Below are positions 1 through 7,206 of a stretch of 64,000 nucleotides of DNA, one piece after another. The DNA comes from Bacteroidales bacterium. Lineage in GTDB: Bacteria > Bacteroidota > Bacteroidia > Bacteroidales > WCHB1-69. Location: the NCBI GenBank assembly GCA_016290295.1, contig JAEETJ010000012.1, forward strand, positions 1-64,000. Direction: 5' to 3'. Position 1 is the first letter of the stretch. Each line of letters begins with the position of its first letter. Under the pieces are notes generated by a model. It was not told the origin of the DNA. It ran no database searches and saw only the letters and a program-made list of their open reading frames with translations. Both the position numbers and the translations under genes were made by a program.

Positions 1-134
1 TGAGGAGTTGCTCGTTGTTTTTCATATACAGTTTCTATTGATAGTGTCGCCTCTTCGAGGCTTGACGATGACAGAGATTGTTCACCCACCCCATACTGAC
101 GTATGGGGTTACTAAGATGTTGCCTCTTCGAGGC
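1..134. repeat. Mosaic palindromic element (CCTCGAAGAGG / CCCCATAC hairpins)
   Basis: Two copies of the palindrome GCCTCTTCGAGGC (near 48-60 and 122-134) flank a hairpin with an 8-bp stem CCCCATAC/GTATGGGG and a TGAC loop (91-110). On the minus strand the order is CCTCGAAGAGG, a short spacer, then TAACCCCA-loop-TGGGG. The same architecture recurs at 39948-40003, so this is a dispersed mosaic repeat. Its right-hand palindrome lies inside the 3' end of the CvpA gene. No gene is seen in bases 1-111. Confidence 0.65.
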
Positions 135-648
135 ACCCTGTATCCTCGTTCTCCCGTTCACTGTCACCTGACACCTGTCCCCTGACACCTGAGTACCAGT
201 CTGTGAGGAAGGGGGCGACGGGTTGCACATATTTATAGCAAAATGATTCGGCCTTGAATTTGGGCTTCAAGATGACCTGTTTCGTATCCACTTTTTCAAC
301 GAACATCAGCAGGACACTGAAAACAATGACCACCTTGGCCACGCCGAAAAGTAAGCCTGCCAAATTGTTCCAGAAGCCAGAAATCATCAATTTCACGACC
401 TTCTCAACTAATTTCCCGGCAAAATGAACCAGTACCAAAGTGGCAATAAAAATACCCGCGAATGCGATGATTTTATAGGTTTGTCCTTCGCCCATACGCG
501 CCGCCAGCACATCGGAATAATGTACCGTCGCCCAGACACCCAGAATCAACGCAATAATAGATGCCAATTCGCATATCAGGCCGTTTTTCAAACCCTTGTA
601 TGCATACCAAGCGGTGGGAATCAGAATAACGATGTCGAGCCAGTTCAT
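112..648 (-). CDS. CvpA family membrane protein
   Basis: Small inner-membrane protein of the CvpA/colicin V production family, which in other bacteria affects envelope stress or secretion; its biochemical role is unknown. Of 178 residues, the first ~110 form four hydrophobic segments, starting with the typical N-terminus MNWLDIVILIPTAWYAYKGL, with the second segment following GLICELASIIALILG. The last ~25 residues are not CvpA-like. They are encoded by heptameric CTGACAC-type repeats and a CCTCGAAGAGG palindrome, giving the low-complexity tail SGDSERENEDTGCLEEATS. It is the last gene of a minus-strand run from the C10 peptidase through murA and mlaEF, but a 116-bp spacer of heptamer repeats separates it from mlaF, so co-transcription is uncertain. 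The family call is firm; the tail is probably acquired repeat DNA. Confidence 0.85.
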   Translation of the reverse strand: MNWLDIVILIPTAWYAYKGLKNGLICELASIIALILGVWATVHYSDVLAARMGEGQTYKIIAFAGIFIATLVLVHFAGKLVEKVVKLMISGFWNNLAGLLFGVAKVVIVFSVLLMFVEKVDTKQVILKPKFKAESFCYKYVQPVAPFLTDWYSGVRGQVSGDSERENEDTGCLEEATS

Positions 649-714
649 TTTAGGTTACAGGGATTATTGGGTTAGAAAGGTTAGGAGATCAAGGATTACA
701 GGATTACGGGATTA

Positions 715-775
715 TAGAATGATGGATTTTGAACTTTGAATTCTTAACTCTTAGTTCTTAATTCTTAGTTTTTTG
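715..775. repeat. Heptamer repeat tract (CTTAATT/CTTAGTT)
   Basis: Degenerate period-7 tract built from CTTAACT, CTTAGTT and CTTAATT units, preceded by GAACTTTGAATTC-type units. It overlaps the stop codon of the ABC ATPase gene, so the last codons (SKN, stop) come from the repeat. Confidence 0.7.
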
Positions 776-1523
776 AGACCTGCCTAATTCTTTGTGTCAG
801 GGGTTGGGCGTAGATGAATTCGTTCAGCAATTTATTATCAGAAGTCAGCACATTGTTCATATTGCCTACCCAGGCCAGATTGCCCTCGTAAATGTAGGAA
901 ATGGTCTCCCCTATCGTAATCACCGAGTTCAGGTCATGGGTGTTCACCACTGTAGTGATGCCAAATTCATGGGTGATATCAAAAATCAGGTCATCGATGA
1001 TTAAAGAAGTTTTCGGATCCAAACCGGAGTTGGGCTCATCGCAGAACAAGTACTTGGGATTACAAGCAATGGCACGGGCAATAGCGGCACGCTTTTTCAT
1101 ACCACCACTCAACTCATCGGGATACAGTTTGTTGGTATTCTCCAAATCCACACGTTTCAAGCAGAAATTCACCCGCTCCATTTTCTCCCCGTATTCCATA
1201 TCTTTCAGCATATCCAGCGGAAAACGCACATTCTCCTCAATGGTCATGGAATCGAACAAAGCCGCACCTTGGAATACCATACCCATATCCGCACGCAAAT
1301 CACGTTTTTCACTTTCCGACAAGCGGCGGAAAGCACGGTCATTATACAAGATTTCTCCCTCGTCAGGAGTATGCAAGCCCACTAAACACTTCATCATCAC
1401 CGTTTTACCCGAACCCGAACGACCAATAATCAGATTGACTTTACCCTCCTCAAATTGCGTGGTGATATTTTTCAGCACCTGCTTCTCACCGAAATATTTG
1501 GAAACATTTTTTACTTCAATCAT
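765..1523 (-). CDS. MlaF-like ABC transporter ATP-binding protein
   Basis: Cytoplasmic ATPase of an MlaFE-type phospholipid/organic-solvent ABC transporter that moves lipids between inner and outer membrane. In 252 residues: Walker A GRSGSGKT at about 34-41, Q-loop near 85, signature LSGGMKKR at about 138-145 (the MKKR variant is typical of MlaF), Walker B with DEPNSGLDP at about 162-170, and switch His in VVNTHD. The gene begins 18 bp after the MlaE-like permease gene, so the two form one transporter unit. No MlaD/MCE substrate-binding gene lies beside them. The C-terminus runs into a heptamer repeat tract. Confident as MlaF-like; the substrate is inferred from the family. Confidence 0.9.
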   Translation of the reverse strand: MIEVKNVSKYFGEKQVLKNITTQFEEGKVNLIIGRSGSGKTVMMKCLVGLHTPDEGEILYNDRAFRRLSESEKRDLRADMGMVFQGAALFDSMTIEENVRFPLDMLKDMEYGEKMERVNFCLKRVDLENTNKLYPDELSGGMKKRAAIARAIACNPKYLFCDEPNSGLDPKTSLIIDDLIFDITHEFGITTVVNTHDLNSVITIGETISYIYEGNLAWVGNMNNVLTSDNKLLNEFIYAQPLTQRIRQVSKN

Positions 1524-1541
1524 ACTTCTTTCTCCTTAACA

Positions 1542-2285
1542 TTAAAGCATAATCTGTGTAACCACCATATTGAGAATCAGAATCACGAAGCTGGCCACCA
1601 CAATTCCCATGGTACTCGCTTGTCCCAATTCCAAAGCACCACCATCGATTCTATAACCATAAAACGCAGATACAGAGGATATTATAAAAGCGAAAATAAA
1701 AGTTTTCGTCAACGCATAGAAAATATCATACATACGGAAGAAAGAGGTCATACCATCCACAAAATCGTAGGTGGAAACAGAACCTGTCAATACAATGGTC
1801 ACATAGCCACCCAAAAGGGCAAAGAAGATACTGACGATAATCAGCAGAGGTATCATAATGACGGCGGCCACAATCTTGGGCAACACCAGATAGGAAGCTG
1901 GATTGATGCCCATAACCTCCAGAGCATCAATCTGTTCCGTAACACGCATACTACCAATTTCCGCGGTGATACGTGAACCTAAATTACCCACCAACAGCAA
2001 ACTGATGATGGTGGGGCAAAGCTCCATCACCGCGGTAGTTTTCACGATATAGCCCACGCACCATTTCGGAATCCAGTTACTCTCAATCTGCATAGCGGTC
2101 TGCATAGTGATAACGCTACCCAAGGTAATGGACACGATGCTGACAATCAGCAGGGAGCCGATGCCCATGGCGTCCATCTCATAGATGAGCTTTCTGGAAA
2201 AAACCTTCCACTTTCCAGGTTTTGTGAACACCTTGCCCAGAAACATGAAATACTCGCCAAAAGTTTCAATAAATCTTCTAATCAT
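1542..2285 (-). CDS. MlaE-like ABC transporter permease
   Basis: Inner-membrane permease of an MlaFE-type lipid transporter, 247 residues, the usual length. It has five to six hydrophobic segments, and the conserved MlaE core is visible as a long segment beginning AVMELCPTIISLLLVGNLGS, then ITAEIGSMRVTEQIDALEVM and NPASYLVLPKIVA. The EQIDAL stretch is the cytoplasmic coupling region that contacts MlaF. Start is the ATG 14 bp after murA; the ATPase gene follows after 18 bp. The order murA-mlaE-mlaF joins peptidoglycan precursor synthesis with outer-membrane lipid asymmetry in one transcription unit. Confidence 0.92.
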   Translation of the reverse strand: MIRRFIETFGEYFMFLGKVFTKPGKWKVFSRKLIYEMDAMGIGSLLIVSIVSITLGSVITMQTAMQIESNWIPKWCVGYIVKTTAVMELCPTIISLLLVGNLGSRITAEIGSMRVTEQIDALEVMGINPASYLVLPKIVAAVIMIPLLIIVSIFFALLGGYVTIVLTGSVSTYDFVDGMTSFFRMYDIFYALTKTFIFAFIISSVSAFYGYRIDGGALELGQASTMGIVVASFVILILNMVVTQIML

Positions 2286-2299
2286 AATAGTAAAATAAA

Positions 2300-3604
2300 T
2301 TATGATTCCCTAACGATAACCGCACCCAAGCTGTTTAGTCGCTCCACAATATTCTGGTAACCACGGTCAATCTGCTCCACATTTTGGATGATGCTGGTAC
2401 CTTCCGCTGACAAAGCCGCAATCAGCAGAGCCACACCGGCACGGATATCCGGAGATGCCATTGTGGTAGCCCGTAAGCGGTATTTGTGGTTCAAGCCAAT
2501 CACTGTGGCACGGTGCGGGTCGCAGAGGATGATTTGTGCCCCCATCTCCTGCAGCTTATCCACAAAGAACAAACGGCTCTCGAACATTTTCTGATGTATT
2601 AGCACACTGCCTTTCGCCTGAATGGCAGTCACCAAAGCAATACTGATCAAGTCGGGGGTAAAGCCAGGCCACGGTGCATCTGCAATGGTCAAGATGGAAC
2701 CGTCCATATTGGTTTCAATCTCATATTCCTTATGCTTAGGAATATAAATATCATCCCCTTTTATTTTGAAGCGCACACCCAACTTGGAAAAAGTGTAAGG
2801 GATAATGCCCAAATGCTTTACCGCACAGTCCTTTATGGTGATTTCCGAGCCGGTGATAGCGGCCAATCCCATAAAACTGCCCACTTCAATCATGTCGGGC
2901 AAGATACGATGCTCGCAGCCATGCAGCTCATCAACACCCTCAATCGTCAACAGGTTAGAACCGATACCACTGATTTTAGCGCCCATCTTATTCAGCATAG
3001 TGCACAGCTGGTACAGATACGGTTCGCAAGCAGCATTGAAAATCGTGGTGGTACCTTTGGCTTTCACCGCTGCCATCACAATATTGGCGGTACCTGTTAC
3101 GGATGCCTCATTCAACAGCATATACGTACCTTTCAATGGATGGGCATCCAACTCATAAACATTGTCATCAGTCAAATTCACCTTGGCACCCAGATTGGCG
3201 AAGCCCTCAAAATGAGTAGTCAATGGTCTGCGACCGATTTTATCGCCACCTGGTTTGGCGGAATATGCCTTGCCGAAGCGTCCCAACAGCGGACCCAAAA
3301 TCATGATGGAGGCACGGATAGCTCCCGACAGCTTAATGAATTCAGGAGATTTCAGAAATTCCAGACTGATATCCTTGGCTTGAAACTTGAATGTATCTGT
3401 CGTAATCGGTGTGATTTCCACGCCCATAGCGGACAGGATTTCCATCAGACGATGCACATCGCGGATAGCGGGAACATTGGAGATCACCACCGGCTCTTCG
3501 GTCAACAAAACAGCGCAAAGCACTTGTAAAGCCTCATTTTTTGCTCCTTGTGGGATGATTTCACCTTGTAAGGGTCTGCCCCCCTGAATCACAAATTTGC
3601 CCAT
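2300..3604 (-). CDS. murA: UDP-N-acetylglucosamine 1-carboxyvinyltransferase MurA
   Basis: Cytosolic enzyme that transfers enolpyruvate from PEP to UDP-GlcNAc, the first committed step of peptidoglycan synthesis. Full length at 434 residues, with the N-terminal GGRPLQGEIIPQGAKNEAL substrate-binding stretch and six repeated domain motifs. The active-site loop reads PGGDKIGRRPLTTHF. The position of E. coli Cys115 (PGGC), the residue alkylated by fosfomycin, is Asp (D121 here). From what is known of Cys-to-Asp MurA forms, the enzyme should be active but fosfomycin-insensitive. The gene lies 12 bp after the C10 peptidase gene and 14 bp before mlaE. Confidence 0.96.
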   Translation of the reverse strand: MGKFVIQGGRPLQGEIIPQGAKNEALQVLCAVLLTEEPVVISNVPAIRDVHRLMEILSAMGVEITPITTDTFKFQAKDISLEFLKSPEFIKLSGAIRASIMILGPLLGRFGKAYSAKPGGDKIGRRPLTTHFEGFANLGAKVNLTDDNVYELDAHPLKGTYMLLNEASVTGTANIVMAAVKAKGTTTIFNAACEPYLYQLCTMLNKMGAKISGIGSNLLTIEGVDELHGCEHRILPDMIEVGSFMGLAAITGSEITIKDCAVKHLGIIPYTFSKLGVRFKIKGDDIYIPKHKEYEIETNMDGSILTIADAPWPGFTPDLISIALVTAIQAKGSVLIHQKMFESRLFFVDKLQEMGAQIILCDPHRATVIGLNHKYRLRATTMASPDIRAGVALLIAALSAEGTSIIQNVEQIDRGYQNIVERLNSLGAVIVRES

Positions 3605-3616
3605 AATCTCTGTAAA

Positions 3617-4867
3617 TTATTGGTTTTCGGCCACTTTACCTCCGTAAATATTGTCTTTAACATCCTCTATATAAGAAGGATAGATATTAATAACCATTCT
3701 TTCCAAATGATTCCAATTGTAGGGTTGCTTGGACAGCTTAATGACCAAATTGTCCAAGGTGTACCAGCCATTGGCTTCACCATCATAGCCCCAATTGAAA
3801 TGGAACATATCGGTATTTTCATTATAGCCATCACAAACGTAGGCATGACCACACTCGGCGTAATCTTTAACAGCCAAGGAAGCACTGGCATATAGCACAG
3901 GGAAACCACGTTTGATATTATCAATCAACATTGCCTTCCAGCTTTTGGTATTGGAGCTGGACCGCAATTTTCTTTCTGCATTGCTGCTGTAATTGAATTT
4001 GTTGATGAAGCCGTCACAGGCTTTCAACGGCCATGCAAACGACTGACAGCCATAACGTTTCGGAGCATAGCAATACTGCATCTCAGCTGATTCACCACAG
4101 TCGCGCAGCAAACGGGCGATAGCTTTTCTTTCTTTCTCAAAACGAGGAGATTTAGCCTTCAAGGTATCAGGCATGTTGGACCAGTCATAGTTCTCGCCTG
4201 TATATGGCGACTTATATGGATACTGCCAATAACGCATGATTTGTCCCATCGCCACCGCCACACAGCCTGCTGGACATTTGCTGATACTTGCACAGGCACA
4301 CACTTGGGTGGTTTCTTTCACGTAATAGTTGTAGCCGTCACAGGTTTTGGGATAAGCTTTGGTTTGTCCCCAAGCGCTGGTGATCAGAGGACCATAAACA
4401 CCACTATGGAATTTCTGCGTTGACTTGTCAGCCTCTGGCTTCAGCAATTCTTTCCATTCTTCACTTACCCAGTTCTTGTTATCCATCTCTTCGATGGCAT
4501 AAAGAATTTGGACACAACATTTTTCTAAAAAGATGTTCATGCCTGGGGAAACCACATCCTTTGACTGATTTAAAACCGAAATTCCACCCGTCTTGAAACG
4601 ATAGCCCACAATAGCTTTACAGCTTTTCACACCCGACAGCAAGACAGAGGTATTATTCTTGAACAGCACCTCATAAATCAGAGTATGATCCTTCTGTTTC
4701 AGCTCATGAACCACCAAAATGTTGTCCTGAGTATATTGCTGGTCGCCGAACTTCGGAGCCATATAATGTACAGCCGCAGTCTTAGCTTCTGACATGGACA
4801 CGAAACGCTGGGCCGACAGAGTCAAACTCAAGAAACAAAAGACTAAGATAGCTGCAAGTTTTTTCAT
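3617..4867 (-). CDS. Secreted C10-family (streptopain-like) cysteine peptidase
   Basis: Exported papain-fold protease related to SpeB of streptococci and the Bacteroides C10 peptidases. In 416 residues: signal peptide 1-19 (ends LSLTLSAQ), a propeptide-like region of about 150 residues, then the catalytic domain. The nucleophile is Cys202 in CPAGCVAVAMGQIM, the catalytic His is His341 in CGHAYVCDGY, and the downstream FHFNWGYDGEANGWYTLD resembles the SpeB NWGWGG segment. It is unusually Cys-rich near the active site (CACASISKC). There is no Por-type sorting domain. It stands just 12 bp before murA, an odd partner for a secreted protease. Catalytic motifs are intact, so activity is expected; substrate unknown. 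Confidence 0.9.
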   Translation of the reverse strand: MKKLAAILVFCFLSLTLSAQRFVSMSEAKTAAVHYMAPKFGDQQYTQDNILVVHELKQKDHTLIYEVLFKNNTSVLLSGVKSCKAIVGYRFKTGGISVLNQSKDVVSPGMNIFLEKCCVQILYAIEEMDNKNWVSEEWKELLKPEADKSTQKFHSGVYGPLITSAWGQTKAYPKTCDGYNYYVKETTQVCACASISKCPAGCVAVAMGQIMRYWQYPYKSPYTGENYDWSNMPDTLKAKSPRFEKERKAIARLLRDCGESAEMQYCYAPKRYGCQSFAWPLKACDGFINKFNYSSNAERKLRSSSNTKSWKAMLIDNIKRGFPVLYASASLAVKDYAECGHAYVCDGYNENTDMFHFNWGYDGEANGWYTLDNLVIKLSKQPYNWNHLERMVINIYPSYIEDVKDNIYGGKVAENQ

Positions 4868-4919
4868 GATGGTATGTTTTTGCGATGAGCTATGGATCTT
4901 GAATTATATTTACGTCACT

Positions 4920-4956
4920 ACCCCGCCCTACGGGCACCCCTTCTAATAGAAGGGGA
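4920..4956. terminator. Hairpin pair between pfk and the C10 peptidase gene
   Basis: A perfect 8-bp stem CCCCTTCT/AGAAGGGG with a 3-nt loop (4937-4955) follows a smaller GCCC/GGGC hairpin. It lies between two minus-strand genes and has no clear U-tract, so it may be a palindromic repeat rather than a true terminator. Confidence 0.4.
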
Positions 4957-4993
4957 ATTGAATTCTTCTACCTACTACCTTCCACCTTCTACC

Positions 4994-6229
4994 TTATTCC
5001 TGTGGAATAACAATGGGGAATTCGTGGGTAAACTCCATACGGTATGGTGCGCCGATGATGTTGGTCAAAAAGTCAACATACTGGTCGGTGAACATAAACT
5101 CGTTGGGGTTGTAATAGTTGGAGGGCAACGGGAAATTTCCGATATTGCCCATATCGATAGCATCTGTGTGGAATTCTTCCAGCTCGCTGTAAGGCACAAT
5201 GTCACGCATTACCGGCATCTTGCCATAATCCTCACGCAGCAGCAGGTCAACTACCTTATCGGCCAAGGTGGAGGTCAAGCGGCGGTCATACTCATAGCAC
5301 TTACCCGAACGCGGAATATAACCTGAAATCTGACCACGGGCCTCAACACCCAATTTCTTGGAAATTTCGGAAGCGATAACACCGCTGATACCGCCAAAAC
5401 GCGGATGACCATATTCGTCCAAATCTGGGCTGGCATATACCATCTCCAAACTTTCTTTTTCTTCATTCCACCATCTAACACCCTCTGACACAGCGATAAT
5501 CAGACTATGTTTCGGAGAACGCATATACTGCTCTTTCACATGTTCGAAGAAGAAATCTTTGCGTTCCTTGGTCATTTCAACCTCGGGCACCAATGCCACT
5601 TGAGCACCACCGAAAACAGCGGTACCAGTCAACCAACCTGCATCACGACCCATCACCTCCAACACCATGATACGCTGATGTGATTCGTTAGTTGTATGCA
5701 ATTTGCTGGTCAGTTTCTTGATAGCCATTGCTCCTGAAGGGAAACCTGGGCACAAAACTGTTTCATACTGCTGGCCTTGATAATGATGTATAGTTCTGGT
5801 TCTCAAGTCATTATCGATAGTTTTCGGGAAACCGATGACGGGAATGCCATATTTCTCATACATCTTTTTAGCTGCACCGTTGGTATCATCACCACCGATA
5901 GTCACCAGCACATCAATCTTATATCTCTCGATGTTTCTCAGAATCTGCTGTGAACGGTCTTCCGGATTTTTCTTGCTGGGGAAAGGATTGGTACGGCTTG
6001 ACAACAGGCCAGTTCCGCCATAAATACCATTATAAGCGATATTGGTCAGGTCCACCACGTCGCCATCGCCCAAAAGGCCTTTCCAGCCACGCAGGATACC
6101 ATAAACCTTGAAACCCAGCATAGAGGCACGGTTTCTTACAGCTTCGATACTTGAATTGATTGCTGGGGTATCACCACCACCAGACAGGATTGCCAATGTT
6201 TTGCCGGCAAAGATTTTCTCTTCTCTCAT
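4994..6229 (-). CDS. 6-phosphofructokinase, pyrophosphate-type signature
   Basis: Glycolytic phosphorylation of fructose 6-phosphate to the 1,6-bisphosphate. In 411 residues the N-terminal GGGDTPAINSSI and the catalytic PKTIDND (about 135-141) are clear, as is MGRDAGWLTG. Two residues decide the phosphoryl donor in this family. ATP enzymes have GGDGS and PGTIDND; here they are GGDDT (Asp115) and PKTIDND (Lys136), the pair found in PPi-dependent enzymes, so a reversible PPi-dependent enzyme is predicted. The length exceeds the ~320-residue E. coli PfkA and fits the longer PPi-PFK group. It begins 33 bp after the DUF4197 lipoprotein gene and probably shares its promoter. Confidence 0.93.
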   Translation of the reverse strand: MREEKIFAGKTLAILSGGGDTPAINSSIEAVRNRASMLGFKVYGILRGWKGLLGDGDVVDLTNIAYNGIYGGTGLLSSRTNPFPSKKNPEDRSQQILRNIERYKIDVLVTIGGDDTNGAAKKMYEKYGIPVIGFPKTIDNDLRTRTIHHYQGQQYETVLCPGFPSGAMAIKKLTSKLHTTNESHQRIMVLEVMGRDAGWLTGTAVFGGAQVALVPEVEMTKERKDFFFEHVKEQYMRSPKHSLIIAVSEGVRWWNEEKESLEMVYASPDLDEYGHPRFGGISGVIASEISKKLGVEARGQISGYIPRSGKCYEYDRRLTSTLADKVVDLLLREDYGKMPVMRDIVPYSELEEFHTDAIDMGNIGNFPLPSNYYNPNEFMFTDQYVDFLTNIIGAPYRMEFTHEFPIVIPQE

Positions 6230-6262
6230 AGTTATGATTTTTTTCGATTATTATTTTTATGA

Positions 6263-6985
6263 TTAATTTCCAAAGACTAATTCCAGACTCTCCGTTGTCC
6301 GCCAACCTGCATCTGTACGCACTAATTTCTCTGCTTCAGCCATTTCCGTAAAGATGCCATCCATTATTTTTTCTGTGATATATCCATTTAGATCAATAGA
6401 CACAGGTTGCTGACTGTATGTATAATAGACGGACAAAATATTATTCCAATCGGCAGCTACACCCTTTTCGTTCAATTTCATCTGGATGGGAGTCAATAAA
6501 GACTGTTTGATTTTATTGCCACACTGCGTCTTAAAATAATTAGTCAAAGCGCTGGTATTGGATGTTGAAACCATAGTCTGATGGTTGGTATATGACAAGC
6601 CTTCGCGAGCCGAGGAAAATGCGTTTTTAATAACACCACCACTGGCTTCAGCGGCACGGTTGATATGCAAGACCATCGAATCGATAAGCGCTGCCTGTCC
6701 ATGAGCTGTCAGGCTATCTACAATAGCACGGGCAGAAGTAGGCAAGGTAATCCGATAATTCTTACTTTTATAGTCATAAAAACCATAACCCAAAGCATAA
6801 CTCAACTCATCTGCCGGACACAAGCGTTCCACAGCATAATCCGTCGCCACCGACAAATAATCGGAGAAAGCATTTTCCATTTGTGTATAAGTCAGTTGTT
6901 TAGCGACATAATCACCTGATGTGTCCTTACAAGAAACCAAGGTTAAAGCGACCAAACCGAGCAGTAAAAAAAGTAGTTTTTTCAT
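6263..6985 (-). CDS. DUF4197 family lipoprotein
   Basis: Envelope lipoprotein of unknown function, 240 residues. The signal peptide ends in a lipobox (LTLVSC, Cys19). The DUF4197 hallmarks follow: IVDSLTAHG near 88, MVLHINRAAEASGGVIKNAF near 105, and TNYFKTQCGNKIKQSLLTPI near 148. The protein ends with a dimer-like helical segment and ELVFGN. A -7 box (7012-7019, minus) lies 27 bp before the ATG, divergent from the uvrD promoter. pfk follows after 33 bp. Family assignment is by recognised sequence pattern; no activity is known. Confidence 0.8.
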   Translation of the reverse strand: MKKLLFLLLGLVALTLVSCKDTSGDYVAKQLTYTQMENAFSDYLSVATDYAVERLCPADELSYALGYGFYDYKSKNYRITLPTSARAIVDSLTAHGQAALIDSMVLHINRAAEASGGVIKNAFSSAREGLSYTNHQTMVSTSNTSALTNYFKTQCGNKIKQSLLTPIQMKLNEKGVAADWNNILSVYYTYSQQPVSIDLNGYITEKIMDGIFTEMAEAEKLVRTDAGWRTTESLELVFGN

Positions 6986-7011
6986 CTTTTAATATTTAAA
7001 ACAATAACTTG

Positions 7012-7019
7012 CAAAGATA
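7012..7019 (-). promoter_or_regulatory. -7 box for DUF4197-pfk
   Basis: TATCTTTG read on the minus strand, followed by C, matching the Bacteroidetes TAnnTTTG box, 27 bp before the ATG at 6985. Confidence 0.65.
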
Positions 7020-7180
7020 CGAAAAATTTCAATTAGCAAATTAGATAATGTGCTAATGTGCAAATATCATAAGAAAATATAATGCAAAAGGCAAAAAAAA
7101 GAATTCAAAGTTCAAAATTCAAATTATAACTTTCAGTTTTCAACTTTCAACTTACTGAATTGGCACATTGATTTATTTCG

Positions 7181-7188
7181 TATTTTTG
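7181..7188 (+). promoter_or_regulatory. -7 box for uvrD-like helicase
   Basis: TATTTTTG followed by CG, 19 bp before the ATG. A TTGG near 7160 fits the -33 TTG element at the usual spacing. Confidence 0.7.
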
Positions 7189-7206
7189 CGGTCTTAAACA
7201 CAGACT

